A DNA stretch of 64,000 nt from Sandaracinaceae bacterium. Lineage in GTDB: Bacteria > Myxococcota_A > Polyangia > Polyangiales > JADJQN01. The notes beneath the pieces were generated by a model that did no database searches, had not been told where the DNA came from, and saw nothing but the letters and a program-made list of their open reading frames with translations. The DNA lies in contig JADJQN010000001.1 of the NCBI GenBank assembly GCA_016712745.1, positions 682,001 to 746,000 on the forward strand, read 5' to 3'. A program made the position numbers and the translations under genes. Of the stretch, positions 1 through 8,935 are shown piece after piece (positions within the stretch are counted from its first letter, which is position 1; each line of letters opens with the position of its first letter).

Positions 1-3
1 AGT

Positions 4-1995
4 TTGCCTCCGTCGACGGACCCGGGCGCGCCGTGGTGGACGCGGCTTCCCGCAAAGCAGCTGCGCTTCTTCATGGACGTCGCTGTTTTGTCAGCGATGT
101 TTTGGCTCTCGTACGGCTTACGTTTCGATTTCGATATCCCGTCGGGCTCGCGCGGCTACGCCCTGATCCAGTACCCCTTCGTCATCGCGTTTCAGTTCGC
201 GGCGCTCTACCTCATGGGCGTGCACACTTTCATGTGGCGCTACGTTGGCTTGAGCGAAGTGAAGCCGATGGCCAAAGCTGCGCTTGTCGCAGCCCTGCCG
301 TTAGTCGCGATGCGCTTTGGTCTGCCTAACGACTATCAAGCGTGGCGCGTTCCGATCAGCGTCATCCTCAGCGACACGGGCCTAGTTTTCGCGGGCGTGC
401 TCGGCATCCGCATTGTCCGTCGTATGCTTTACGAACGTTTCGAGAAGGAACGTTCGCGGCGTGAAGACACCTCGAACGCTAAGAATCGCCCTGTTTTGCT
501 CGTGGGCGCTGGCCGCGCGGGCGTGGCTGCGATGCGCGAAATCGTCGGTCGCAGCGACATGTCGATGGATGTCGTTGGCTTCGTCGACGACGACCCGGAG
601 AAAATCGGATCGGTCATTCACGGCGTCAAGGTGCTCGGCACCACGGACCAACTGCCTGCGCTGGCGCACAAGCTCAACATTGATCACGTCGTCATCACGA
701 TTGCCCGCGCGTCGCGTCAGGAGATCCGCCGCGTTGTCAGCATCTGCGAAAAGATTCCGGTCAAGGTCCGCATCATTCCGGGCCTCTACGAGCTCTTGCA
801 GGGCAACGTCGAAGTCAGCCGCATTCGCGATATGCAAATCGAGGATCTACTCGGCCGCGAACCGGTGCAGCTCGACGAAGAAGAAGTCGGATCCTTCCTC
901 GCCGGTAAGCGCGTTCTGATCACGGGCGCCGGTGGTTCAATCGGCTCGGAGCTTTGCCGCCAAGTCGCGCGCTACATGCCAGGTAGCTTGCTGCTCGTTG
1001 AACGGGCCGAGCCCGCGCTTTTCACCATCGACCGCGAGCTGCGCGAAGCGTGGCCAAACCTGGTGCTTGAGCCCCTCGTCGCCGATGTCTGTGACGAGAA
1101 TCGCATGCGCGCGATTTTCCGTTCGTATCAGCCGCAGATTGTTCTTCATGCTGCCGCGCACAAACACGTTCCGCTCATGGAGCAGAACCCGTGCGAGTCG
1201 ATCAAGAACAACGTACTTGGAACCAAGCTCGTCGGCGAGCTTTCGGGGCAGCACGGTGCCGAAGCATTTGTGCTCATTTCTACGGACAAAGCAGTGAATC
1301 CGACCTCGGTTATGGGCGCCTCCAAGCGCTGCGCCGAGCTTGTCGTGCAAGATCTCGACGGTCGCTACGAAAGCACGCGCTTCCTCGCAGTTCGCTTCGG
1401 CAACGTGCTTGGTTCTGCGGGCTCGGTGATTCCGATTTTCCGCGAGCAGATCCGCAAAGGCGGACCGGTCAGCGTTACGCACCCCGACATGGTTCGCTAC
1501 TTCATGACCATTCCCGAAGCGTCGCAGCTCGTGCTGCAAACCGCGGCGATGGGCGACACGGGCGAGATTTTCATTCTCGACATGGGCGAACCAGTTCGCA
1601 TTCTCGATCTCGCCGTCGACATGATCACTCTTTCGGGTTTGAAACCGCACGAGGACATTCCGATTGTTTTCTCGGGCATTCGCCCCGGCGAAAAACTTTT
1701 CGAAGAACTCGAGACCGACACGGAAAACATGGCGAAGACGAAGCACCCGAAGATTTTCATCGGGCGCATCGAGCCGTACCCGGAACAAGATACCGAGCGC
1801 ATCATTACGCAGCTTTCGCTCTATGCGAATAGCGGACAATCCGAGAAGGTTCGCGAGACGCTGTCGGCATTTCTTCCCGGATCGAAGCTGTCGGGTCAGC
1901 CGGCCTCTGCCGCCGTACACCAGACTCCGGCCACTCCGAAACGACCGTCCAGTGCTCCTGTAAGCGCGGTCGAGCTTCGCCGCCAAGGTGCGTAG
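4..1995 (+). CDS. Nucleoside-diphosphate sugar epimerase/dehydratase (WbpM/CapD/PglF family)
   Basis: Membrane-anchored UDP-sugar 4,6-dehydratase/epimerase family protein that supplies a modified nucleotide sugar for surface polysaccharide. N-terminal hydrophobic segments (about residues 20-140) precede a first Rossmann-type domain (VLLVGAGRAG near residue 164) and a second, catalytic SDR domain (ITGAGGSIGSE near 306). The catalytic segment reads STDKAVNPTSVMGASKR, with Met437 in place of the usual SDR tyrosine, which is typical of this subfamily, and Lys441 kept. The 663-residue length suits the family. The start used is a TTG at the extreme left edge. The frame is open to the edge, so the true start could lie outside the window. 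It is followed 3 bp later by the ligase-like gene, suggesting one operon. Confidence 0.93.
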   Translation: MPPSTDPGAPWWTRLPAKQLRFFMDVAVLSAMFWLSYGLRFDFDIPSGSRGYALIQYPFVIAFQFAALYLMGVHTFMWRYVGLSEVKPMAKAALVAALPLVAMRFGLPNDYQAWRVPISVILSDTGLVFAGVLGIRIVRRMLYERFEKERSRREDTSNAKNRPVLLVGAGRAGVAAMREIVGRSDMSMDVVGFVDDDPEKIGSVIHGVKVLGTTDQLPALAHKLNIDHVVITIARASRQEIRRVVSICEKIPVKVRIIPGLYELLQGNVEVSRIRDMQIEDLLGREPVQLDEEEVGSFLAGKRVLITGAGGSIGSELCRQVARYMPGSLLLVERAEPALFTIDRELREAWPNLVLEPLVADVCDENRMRAIFRSYQPQIVLHAAAHKHVPLMEQNPCESIKNNVLGTKLVGELSGQHGAEAFVLISTDKAVNPTSVMGASKRCAELVVQDLDGRYESTRFLAVRFGNVLGSAGSVIPIFREQIRKGGPVSVTHPDMVRYFMTIPEASQLVLQTAAMGDTGEIFILDMGEPVRILDLAVDMITLSGLKPHEDIPIVFSGIRPGEKLFEELETDTENMAKTKHPKIFIGRIEPYPEQDTERIITQLSLYANSGQSEKVRETLSAFLPGSKLSGQPASAAVHQTPATPKRPSSAPVSAVELRRQGA

Positions 1996-1998
1996 CGC

Positions 1999-4548
1999 AT
2001 GCGTGAGTCGGAGGAGCGTCTTTCGAACGCGCCGTCCTCGCGGCGCAAGCGTCGCGCGCCCAATCATAGAAGCGACAAGACACGTCACGCATTCGACATC
2101 GCGGCCCTGTCCGTCTTTGGCGTCACGCTAGTCGGTTGTCCTCTCTTGCTTGGCGGGGCAACGCCGTGGGCCGTGTGGGCTAGCGCGGGCTTATCAGCGT
2201 TATCTCTTCTTTCAGCTATCGCCGTCCGGCAACCTTCGGTCTACGAGGCGCGCCTGCCTCTGGCCATCGCGCTCGTTGTGGCGCTCGGGTGGACGACGCT
2301 GCAAGCGCTGCCTCTTCCCTGTGCGGCTCTGCGTCTGATCTCTCCGAATACGGCATCGGAAGCGTATGCCGCTGCGCGAGCGCTCGGCGAAGGCGCCCCC
2401 GCAATGTGCACGCTAAGCCTCGATCCAGGTCAGACGCGAATCGAGTTGGTGAAACTTGCTTCGATGCTTGCCTGTTTCGTAGCTGCCGCCCTCTTCTCGT
2501 CCAGCGGCATGCGCCGGCGCGTGCATTTCCTCGTCGCAGCCTCGGTCATCACAATGATGTGCGCAGCCTTTGCGCACTGGCTCTTCCAGTTAGATCGCGT
2601 CTTTGGGCTCTATCGCCCTGTCTACGCCGACAGCACGTTGCTCGCGCCCCTAATGAACCCAAATCATCTGGCTGCATTTGTGGGGATGGGCGCCCCGTTG
2701 CTTGTTGCGTTTGGCATGCGAGAAGAACACAACCGACTGAAACGCACGCTTTGGTATTTTGCCACCGCCCTCAGCGTTGTCTGTGTGGGCGCAACCCTTT
2801 CGCTGAGCGGGATAGGCTCGCTCGTGATCGGCCTCGCCGTGTTCGCGCTTCTGCTCCAACTGCGGCGCCGCGGCCGCAAACGATCCAGGGCGACGATGGC
2901 CTTTGCTGTCGCTTTCATCGCCATCGGCTTCACCATTGCCGCGGGCTCGCTTACGAAGGTTGTCTCCTCACCGAGCAGCGGCCAGGGCGTGACGCGCGCG
3001 ACTCTCGTTGGCGCGGGTTTCGCGCGCGCAGTTCGCAATCCAATTTTCGGCATTGGTCGCGGCGCGTACGTAGCGGCTTCCGCAAACGAGGGCGACGCAC
3101 AGCGACGCGTGACGAGTCCGGAGAACGTCATCGCGCAATGGTCGAGCGAGTGGGGCTTCGTCGTTGCTGCGTTCTTGTTCTTTGTCATTGGTCGTGAGCT
3201 CTACAAGCGCGCACGCATCCATCCATCCACCGTCAGTCTGGCGGTGCTCGCGTGCATACTGAGCCTCGCGTCCCATGAATTGTTCGATTTCAGCACCGAA
3301 ATGCTCGGGATTTCGATTGTAGGCGCCACGCTCCTGGGCTCCTTGATTGCTCCAAGCGGCACCAACGTCGACGATTTTGCAACGGTGGCCGGCGAAGGCA
3401 TTCGCATACGTCATTTGGCGGCGCCGTCACTCGCGGTCGTCTTGATCGGCGCGCTGGCCCTTGGCCCGATGCTGACCCGCTGGTCGAGCGATGATGCACG
3501 TGAGCGTCTGATTGGCTATATGCGCGTCGACGACCGGGCGCGCTTTCACAACACGCTTTCGGATGCGGTCAGCTTGCATCCGGCCGAGCCCTCACTTGCG
3601 TTACTCGCCGGTGCGGAGGCGCGGGAGCACGCCGACCCAAATGCATTGCGGTGGCTCAACCGCGCAATGCTCTTGGCTCCTCGCTGGGCGAGCCCGCACG
3701 TGGAAGCCGCGCGGGTGCTCATAGCAAGCGGCCACCAAGACCAAGCGCTTCTCGAGCTGCGCGAAGCTGCGCAACGCGATGCCCGTAGCGCGATTGATCT
3801 CGCGTGCTCCATCGTTCGCCGCGATCCGTCGCCGGCGCTGGCCATGCGGAGCGTTCCCACCGGGCGTAACCGCGAGGCTTATCTAGACGCGATCGGCGCC
3901 TGCTTGCCCCCCACCAGCGCTGGCGTGCTGGCCATCGACCGCGAGCTGCTTCGCGTTGCACCACGCCATCCCAGCCCGCGGGTGCGCGCCATACGCGGCC
4001 AGCTCGCGCAGCATCACTTTGATGAGGCTATCGCCGAAGCGCGCGCCCTTTCGCGCGAGAACCCTGGATTGATGGACGCGACCGCCGTATACGCCGAGGC
4101 TTTGATGGGCGGGCGGCGCTTCCCGGAGGCCATTGAGGTGTTGCGTCGCGACGAGTCGCGCTTCGAGGACCCATCCACGCTCGTGCGTCTGCGAGCCCGC
4201 GCGGAAGCAGGCCGCGGCGACGCTCAGCACATGCGCGCGGCGATCGATGAGTTGCGCGGCCTCGCGTCGGGATCGCGTCACGAGCTCGCGTCGGTGATGA
4301 TCCTGCTCGCGCAGTTAGAAACGCAGCTTGGCAATGACGGTCAAGCCCTCGCGGCGTACGACGAGGCTTTCGAATTTCAGCCACATATCAGCATTCTCGA
4401 AGCTCTCGCTAAGTCTGCAGAACGACAAGGAAATCGCGAGAAAGCCTACCAGGCCTATACCCAACTCGTGGAGCTCGTGCCGACGAACGAAAGCTACCGC
4501 GCCGCCCGGACGCGATTGGTGGGAAGTCGCCCGATTCTCGGCCTATGA
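1999..4548 (+). CDS. O-antigen ligase/polymerase-like membrane protein with C-terminal TPR domain
   Basis: Polytopic inner-membrane protein of the O-antigen ligase/Wzy family. About ten hydrophobic segments fill residues 30-500. It carries the family-type NPNHLAAFVGMGAP motif near residue 218, a large periplasmic stretch GIGRGAYVAAS, then EN(V)IAQWSSEWGF. Residues about 510-849 are soluble and helical, with TPR-like repeats (for example NDGQALAAYDEAFEFQP and REKAYQAYTQLVELVP). This ligase plus TPR fusion is known in the family, and the TPR part probably sits in the periplasm. The likely role is polymerisation of repeat units or their transfer to an acceptor. The start ATG is 3 bp after the preceding stop. 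A second ligase-like gene lies at 6946-8306, and I cannot tell which one is polymerase and which is ligase. Confidence 0.88.
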   Translation: MRESEERLSNAPSSRRKRRAPNHRSDKTRHAFDIAALSVFGVTLVGCPLLLGGATPWAVWASAGLSALSLLSAIAVRQPSVYEARLPLAIALVVALGWTTLQALPLPCAALRLISPNTASEAYAAARALGEGAPAMCTLSLDPGQTRIELVKLASMLACFVAAALFSSSGMRRRVHFLVAASVITMMCAAFAHWLFQLDRVFGLYRPVYADSTLLAPLMNPNHLAAFVGMGAPLLVAFGMREEHNRLKRTLWYFATALSVVCVGATLSLSGIGSLVIGLAVFALLLQLRRRGRKRSRATMAFAVAFIAIGFTIAAGSLTKVVSSPSSGQGVTRATLVGAGFARAVRNPIFGIGRGAYVAASANEGDAQRRVTSPENVIAQWSSEWGFVVAAFLFFVIGRELYKRARIHPSTVSLAVLACILSLASHELFDFSTEMLGISIVGATLLGSLIAPSGTNVDDFATVAGEGIRIRHLAAPSLAVVLIGALALGPMLTRWSSDDARERLIGYMRVDDRARFHNTLSDAVSLHPAEPSLALLAGAEAREHADPNALRWLNRAMLLAPRWASPHVEAARVLIASGHQDQALLELREAAQRDARSAIDLACSIVRRDPSPALAMRSVPTGRNREAYLDAIGACLPPTSAGVLAIDRELLRVAPRHPSPRVRAIRGQLAQHHFDEAIAEARALSRENPGLMDATAVYAEALMGGRRFPEAIEVLRRDESRFEDPSTLVRLRARAEAGRGDAQHMRAAIDELRGLASGSRHELASVMILLAQLETQLGNDGQALAAYDEAFEFQPHISILEALAKSAERQGNREKAYQAYTQLVELVPTNESYRAARTRLVGSRPILGL

Positions 4549-4670
4549 ATCCAGCGCGCAGGCCCCGCAACAGTATCCCTACACGCCCCACATTTACGGG
4601 TGTTTGCCTTGCTGGGCGCCCCATCGACGGCTAGGCTCCGTCGCCTTCGGACAAGAAGCTCAAGAATCCC

Positions 4671-5213
4671 ATGAATCAGCCGCAAATTCAGCCATCTGCA
4701 GTGCCCACGCCGGAAGTTCGACGCTTCGACCCCCGTGAGCTCATCGTCCCGCTTTTCAAGTACAAGTGGCTCTTTCTGAGCGTCGCTGTCGCAGTGTCTG
4801 TTTTGGTCGTGTTTTGGACGCTACGCATGCCCCGTATGTACGAGGCGGTCGTGACGCTCAAGTACGACCCCAACCCCATTCGCCCCCTAGGCAACAGCAT
4901 CGAAGACGTTGCCGATCAGGACAGCAACTATTGGGCGACGCACGAGTTTATCGAAAGCGAAAACTACGTTTTGCGTAGCCACTCCTTGTCGGAGCGTGTG
5001 GTTCGCAAGCTCGGCTTGAACCACGATCCGGGCTTCTTCGGATTGCCAGCAGATGACCGCCGTAATTGGCCCGGCGTCTCGGTGGAATACGCCGCTGAGA
5101 TGTTGCAAATGGCCATCTCGGTAGAACCTGTCCGCGACACGCGCGTCGTCGAGATTCGGATACAGGACCAAGACCCGGAGCGCGCAACTGCTCGCCAACG
5201 CCATCGCCGATGA
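4671..5213 (+). CDS. Wzz/Wzc chain-length determinant domain, 5' part of a frameshifted gene
   Basis: N-terminal part of a polysaccharide co-polymerase. A cytoplasmic leader is followed by a transmembrane helix (WLFLSVAVAVSVLVVFWTL, about residues 33-51) and the start of the periplasmic Wzz domain (RMYEAVVTLKY). The frame is lost in a GC-repeat near 5172-5182. After IQDQDPER the Wzz sequence continues in the next frame as AQLLANAIADEYREK, while this frame runs into a TGA at 5211. Removing one base of the cgcgc run joins it to the ORF ending at 6927. Repaired, the gene (4671-6927) would encode about 752 residues, a normal size for a fused Wzz/BY-kinase. The last dozen residues of this ORF are therefore out of frame. 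Confidence 0.8.
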   Translation: MNQPQIQPSAVPTPEVRRFDPRELIVPLFKYKWLFLSVAVAVSVLVVFWTLRMPRMYEAVVTLKYDPNPIRPLGNSIEDVADQDSNYWATHEFIESENYVLRSHSLSERVVRKLGLNHDPGFFGLPADDRRNWPGVSVEYAAEMLQMAISVEPVRDTRVVEIRIQDQDPERATARQRHRR

Positions 5214-5271
5214 GTATCGCGAAAAAGACGATGGAGGACGGACCGAGTCCACCGAGTCGACGCTCAACTAT

Positions 5272-6927
5272 TTGAACCCGCGCCTCGACGACTTGAAGCG
5301 CCGCCTCGAGTCTTCCGAAATCGCGTTGCACGAGTTCAAGCGCGACCACGACGTGCTCTCGGTCTCGATGGAAGACCGCCAGAACCTCGTGGCGAACGCC
5401 ATCGAGCAGTTCAGTCAGCAAGTCACGACCATCCGCGCCAAGCGTATCGAGCTATCGGCGCGCCTCGGCCAGCTTCGGTACGCGAACCGCGAAGATCCAT
5501 TCGAGGTGCACGCGTCGGCGCTGGCCGCGAGCCCCGAAGCCACGCATCTACGTGAGAGCTATCGCACCAAGATGGCGGAAAAGCAGGCGCTCGCAACCCG
5601 CTACGGTCCGCATCATCCGCACATGGAAGCTCTCGATCTTGAGATCCAAGCGTTGCGCACGCAGATGACCGGAGTCGTTACGTCCATCACGGACGATGTC
5701 GCCGGCGACTTACGCGAAGCGCAGGCCACCGAGCGCGGCCTTCGCGAAGCGTTGAACGAAGCGAATACCCAAGGCCTCGAGCTGAATCTCCGAGAAATCG
5801 AATATAGTCGCCTCAACCGCGAGCGCGAGAACAACTCGAAGCTTTACGGCGTGCTCCTCGAGCGCACAACGGAAACCGAGCTTGGCAAGACGCGCCGCGT
5901 TTCGCGTGCGCAGATCATCGATCGCGCCATCAAGCCGACCGAAGCTATCTCGCCGCGCATCCGGATGAACATCGCCGGTGGCGCGCTTGCAGGTATCTTG
6001 CTCGGCATTGGCGCTGCATTTTTGGCAGCGCGCCTCGACCGCACTGTGAAGACTGTCGAAGACGCCGAAGGTTTGGGTCTCACCGTCATCGGCATGCTCC
6101 CGAGCATCGAAGAGAACGAGAGCGAGCCGCAGAAGCGCCGTCGTCGTCGCCGTCGCGGGGCAATAGACGCGAACAGCTTGCCCGGTGGCCGCGATCTCAT
6201 CGTGCACACGCGACCGATGTCGTCGGTTGCAGAATTCTGTCGCACGATCCGCACGAACCTCATGTTCATGTCGGCAGACAATCCGTTGCGGACGATCCTC
6301 GTCACGAGTCCCGGCCCGCGCGAAGGAAAGACCACCGTCGCAACCAGCATTGCGATCACCCTCGCGCAGAGCAGCAAACGTGTGCTCCTGATCGATACGG
6401 ACCTTCGTCGTCCGCGTATTCATCGCACCTTCGATGCTTCGTCGACCATCGGAACCACGTCCGTTCTCGTGGGTGATGCGACCCTTGAAGAGGCGGTCCA
6501 AGAGACCGTTGTGCCCGGCCTGTACATTTTGCCGTGCGGTCCGATTCCTCCGAACCCTGCCGAGCTTTTGCACACCGCGAAGTTTCGCGAACTCGTCGAA
6601 GAAGCTTCGCGCACCTTCGACCGCGTCGTATTCGACAGCCCGCCTCTTGGAGCCGTCACGGACGGCGCGATCATCAGCCCGCAGGTTCAGGGCACGCTTC
6701 TCGTCGTCAAGGCGCAGCACACTTCACGTGATGCAGTACGTTCATCGTTGCGTCAGTTACACGACGTAGGCGCTAACGTTCTTGGAGGCGTCCTCAACAA
6801 CGTCGACCTGAGTGAGCAGAACTACGGTTACGGCTCGTACTACGGTGGCTACTACTACGCGCGCGGCAACTACTACACGTCGGACACGACGACGCCCACG
6901 GATCCCGGCGCGACCCCGGCTGAGTAG
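5272..6927 (+). CDS. Wzc-like bacterial tyrosine kinase (BY-kinase), 3' part of a frameshifted gene
   Basis: Remainder of the co-polymerase/kinase. In-frame coding really begins near 5180, and the listed start is a TTG inside the protein. Long coiled coils come first, then the second transmembrane helix (IAGGALAGILLGIGAAFLAA) and the cytoplasmic kinase. The kinase has Walker A (GPREGKTT, from 6313), Walker A' (VLLIDTDLRRP, from about 6382) and Walker B (VVFDSPP, from about 6628). The C-terminus is a Tyr/Gly tail with about twelve tyrosines in thirty residues (YGYGSYYGGYYYARGNYY), the autophosphorylation cluster expected in these kinases. Phosphorylation cycling would control polymer length and export with the Wza-like protein at 8936-9577. 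Only the single-base lesion separates it from the 5' part at 4671-5213. Confidence 0.88.
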   Translation: MNPRLDDLKRRLESSEIALHEFKRDHDVLSVSMEDRQNLVANAIEQFSQQVTTIRAKRIELSARLGQLRYANREDPFEVHASALAASPEATHLRESYRTKMAEKQALATRYGPHHPHMEALDLEIQALRTQMTGVVTSITDDVAGDLREAQATERGLREALNEANTQGLELNLREIEYSRLNRERENNSKLYGVLLERTTETELGKTRRVSRAQIIDRAIKPTEAISPRIRMNIAGGALAGILLGIGAAFLAARLDRTVKTVEDAEGLGLTVIGMLPSIEENESEPQKRRRRRRRGAIDANSLPGGRDLIVHTRPMSSVAEFCRTIRTNLMFMSADNPLRTILVTSPGPREGKTTVATSIAITLAQSSKRVLLIDTDLRRPRIHRTFDASSTIGTTSVLVGDATLEEAVQETVVPGLYILPCGPIPPNPAELLHTAKFRELVEEASRTFDRVVFDSPPLGAVTDGAIISPQVQGTLLVVKAQHTSRDAVRSSLRQLHDVGANVLGGVLNNVDLSEQNYGYGSYYGGYYYARGNYYTSDTTTPTDPGATPAE

Positions 6928-6945
6928 TGTCGAAAGGCGATTTGT

Positions 6946-7302
6946 ATGCAGCCTAATCCCTCACTGCGAGTGCGCGCCGCGAACGCTCATCCGCGTTCCA
7001 TGGTGGCGCAGGCTACCAAGCAGGTGAGCTCGACCCTGGAAGCTGCCAAGACCTCGCGCTGGGCGAAATGGTTGGCGGTAACGACCGTCACAATCACGCT
7101 TTCGGCGTTTCGCGATTGGCGAATCGAAGTTGGCGGATTGCTTATGCATCCGCATTTGATCCTCACCGCAATTATTTTCGTGGCCGCACTGTTCCTGGAA
7201 ATTGACGATTCCCGGACGACTTCGTTCGCGGACTGGGCTTCTTCTTCCTCACCTTCTTCTTCTCGACAGTGCCAGAGCATGGCGGATTCGATCAGATCCT
7301 GA
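6946..7302 (+). CDS. N-terminal part of a second O-antigen ligase/polymerase-like protein (frameshifted)
   Basis: Starts at an ATG preceded by AAAGGCG and 18 bp after the kinase stop. It encodes a short cytoplasmic leader and two hydrophobic helices (WLAVTTVTITLSAF, LILTAIIFVAALFLEI). From about 7207 the product becomes Ser-rich and non-hydrophobic. The membrane-protein sequence continues one frame over as FPDDFVRGLGFFFLTFFFS. The frame being entered has a TGA at 7203-7205, so the lesion, equivalent to one missing base, must lie at about 7203-7210. Joined to the ORF ending at 8306, it gives one protein of about 453 residues. Confidence 0.7.
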   Translation: MQPNPSLRVRAANAHPRSMVAQATKQVSSTLEAAKTSRWAKWLAVTTVTITLSAFRDWRIEVGGLLMHPHLILTAIIFVAALFLEIDDSRTTSFADWASSSSPSSSRQCQSMADSIRS

Positions 7303-8306
7303 AGGTTGGCTCGGCCGTCGTGACGATCATGATCGCCGCGTTCTGCACACGCTCCGAAAACGACTATCGCCTGATCGTAGTCGCGCTCGTGGCTGCCATC
7401 GTGCCGATAGCGATTCGCGGCATCATAAGTCCGGATTTTGATGACGTTCGGGGCATCAATCCGCTCGAAGGCATTTCAAACAAAAACGGCTTCTCAGTCT
7501 TCGCGCTGCCAGCCATCTTGTTGGGCGGCCACTTCTTCCTCGATCCCACGCCCACCAACAAATTCGTTCGTTGGTTCGTCGGCGGTTCGGTACTGCTGAT
7601 CGTTTTCGCGATTTTCTCCTCCGGCAATCGTTCCGGATGGTTGGGAGTCGGCATCGTGTTCGTCTCCTTCATGGGCATCCCCCGTCGCCGGCTCAAGGGA
7701 TTCACGTGGGTGGCCTTGGCGGCTGCAGGCGTGGCCTATGCGGTCCTCCATTACGGCAATAGCTTGGTGCTGGAAAACCGCATCGAGGGCTCGCGTGCTG
7801 GCTATCTATCGGACGACCTGCGTCGCGATCTCTTCAGTAATGCAATTTTGATCGGCCTCGAGAATCCGATGTTCGGCGTTACGCCTCAACGGCTTCCGTT
7901 CGAGCTTGCACACCGCGTGCACTTCCATCTCTCCGCAGTCGATCCGCACAACGTCTTCGGCTTCATCGTTGGTGGTAGCGGTCTCATCACCACTGGCTTG
8001 CTCGCCTACGTCGGCTATCTGCTCTACTCACACATGCGGGGCAAGCCTGCGGCGATTTACAAGGAGATGGGCGTACAGAACGCCGTCTACATCGCGCGCG
8101 GACTTGTGTGGATCTGGTGCGTTCGCGGAATGTTTTCCCGTGAGATTCTCTATAACCCTGCGTTTTGCATCGCACTCGGCGCTTGCTTCGCCTACCGGCG
8201 AGTGCACGAAGAACGTGCGCATCGCGAATACGCAGCCTCCCGGCCGCCCACGCCCAACCCCGTCCCGCGAGCAGCACTGGTCGACCCCCCGCGCATCTAC
8301 GGATAG
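7269..8306 (+). CDS. O-antigen ligase/polymerase-like membrane protein, main part (frameshifted)
   Basis: Polytopic Wzy_C/ligase-family protein. The listed start is an internal GTG, and coding in this frame begins at about 7206. Hydrophobic helices alternate with family-type motifs: NKNGFSVFALPAILLGG, FSSGNRSGWLGVGIVFV (the small-residue/Arg motif before a helix) and DPHNVFGFIVGGSGLI (the HN motif in the late periplasmic region). It has no TPR extension, unlike the first ligase-like protein at 1999-4548. Two such proteins in one cluster suggest one Wzy polymerase and one ligase or modifying enzyme. It is broken only by the lesion near 7206. Confidence 0.82.
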   Translation: MPEHGGFDQILKVGSAVVTIMIAAFCTRSENDYRLIVVALVAAIVPIAIRGIISPDFDDVRGINPLEGISNKNGFSVFALPAILLGGHFFLDPTPTNKFVRWFVGGSVLLIVFAIFSSGNRSGWLGVGIVFVSFMGIPRRRLKGFTWVALAAAGVAYAVLHYGNSLVLENRIEGSRAGYLSDDLRRDLFSNAILIGLENPMFGVTPQRLPFELAHRVHFHLSAVDPHNVFGFIVGGSGLITTGLLAYVGYLLYSHMRGKPAAIYKEMGVQNAVYIARGLVWIWCVRGMFSREILYNPAFCIALGACFAYRRVHEERAHREYAASRPPTPNPVPRAALVDPPRIYG

Positions 8307-8352
8307 CCACGGCCGCTCGAATGTTGTGCATCGCGCACGCATCAAACTAGCC

Positions 8353-8697
8353 ATGGCCCCATTTAGCGCGGAAATGGCGTTCGAGAATGCCTTGGACTCG
8401 CTCGAGTTCGAGCTGATGAATCCCGGCAAATGGAGCGCAAGCTCCCGGCTCTACTACCGCGTCCGCGACGTCGCACTTGCGGCAACGGAACTTGCCGCGA
8501 ACCATCCCGACGACGCGAGTGGCGAAGTGGACCTCGGCCTCACCGACGCACTCGAAGTTCTGCGCGGTTACGTCAACGCCCACGTCTTCGCCTACTTCAC
8601 GCGCGCCCCGCGCCGCCCCCTGACGCGCGCCTACGCCGCGGCCCGCATCGTCCAACGCTCCCTACGCCGCACCATCTCCCAGGTGAGCGCCGCCTAA
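8353..8697 (+). CDS. Small hypothetical protein, 114 aa
   Basis: I do not recognise this family. The ATG at 8353 opens a 114-residue soluble, mostly helical protein. Its N-terminal half is acidic (AFENALDSLEFELMNP) and its C-terminal end is basic (RRPLTRAYAAARIVQRSLRR). The amino-acid composition is balanced, unlike the Arg/Ser-rich antisense shadows nearby. It lies 46 bp after the ligase-like gene on the same strand, so it may be the last gene of that operon. An upstream ATG at 8320 is followed by an in-frame stop and can be excluded. There is no signal peptide or membrane segment. Confidence 0.55.
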   Translation: MAPFSAEMAFENALDSLEFELMNPGKWSASSRLYYRVRDVALAATELAANHPDDASGEVDLGLTDALEVLRGYVNAHVFAYFTRAPRRPLTRAYAAARIVQRSLRRTISQVSAA

Positions 8698-8740
8698 CTC
8701 GACTGCCGGCCTGTGTTACGTCGGAGGGGTGAACCGCCAT

Positions 8741-8852
8741 GACGCCAGTCACGCCAGCGAGAAGGAGCGCGCAGACTGGTCCTTAACCCAAGAAGATCCA
8801 TTTGGTTAAAGCGCGTTCAGCGTGTGCCCGGATCCCTGGCGTTACTGGCGTC
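8741..8852. repeat. Imperfect 17-bp inverted repeat between convergent genes
   Basis: The arm gacgccagtcacgccag (8741-8757) is matched by ctggcgttactggcgtc (8836-8852), its reverse complement with one central mismatch. Each arm itself contains two CGCCAG units. It lies in the 238-bp gap between the convergent genes ending at 8697 and 8936. Nothing else was recognised in the gap. A role in transcript ending is possible, but the spacer of about 78 bp is long for a terminator. Confidence 0.5.
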
Positions 8853-8935
8853 TTGGCGGCTAACCTGCACTCACGCCACAAGTGAGCCACTCAACAATCA
8901 CGCACGCGCGAAAACGCAAGCGCACGTTGGGGGCG

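Noticed and set aside
937..2088. 383-codon open frame antisense to the epimerase gene
   Set aside because: Arg/Asn/His-rich composition without domains, fully covered by a well-supported gene on the other strand.
5710..6720. 336-codon open frame antisense to the BY-kinase
   Set aside because: Shadow of the kinase codons; no hydrophobic pattern or motif.
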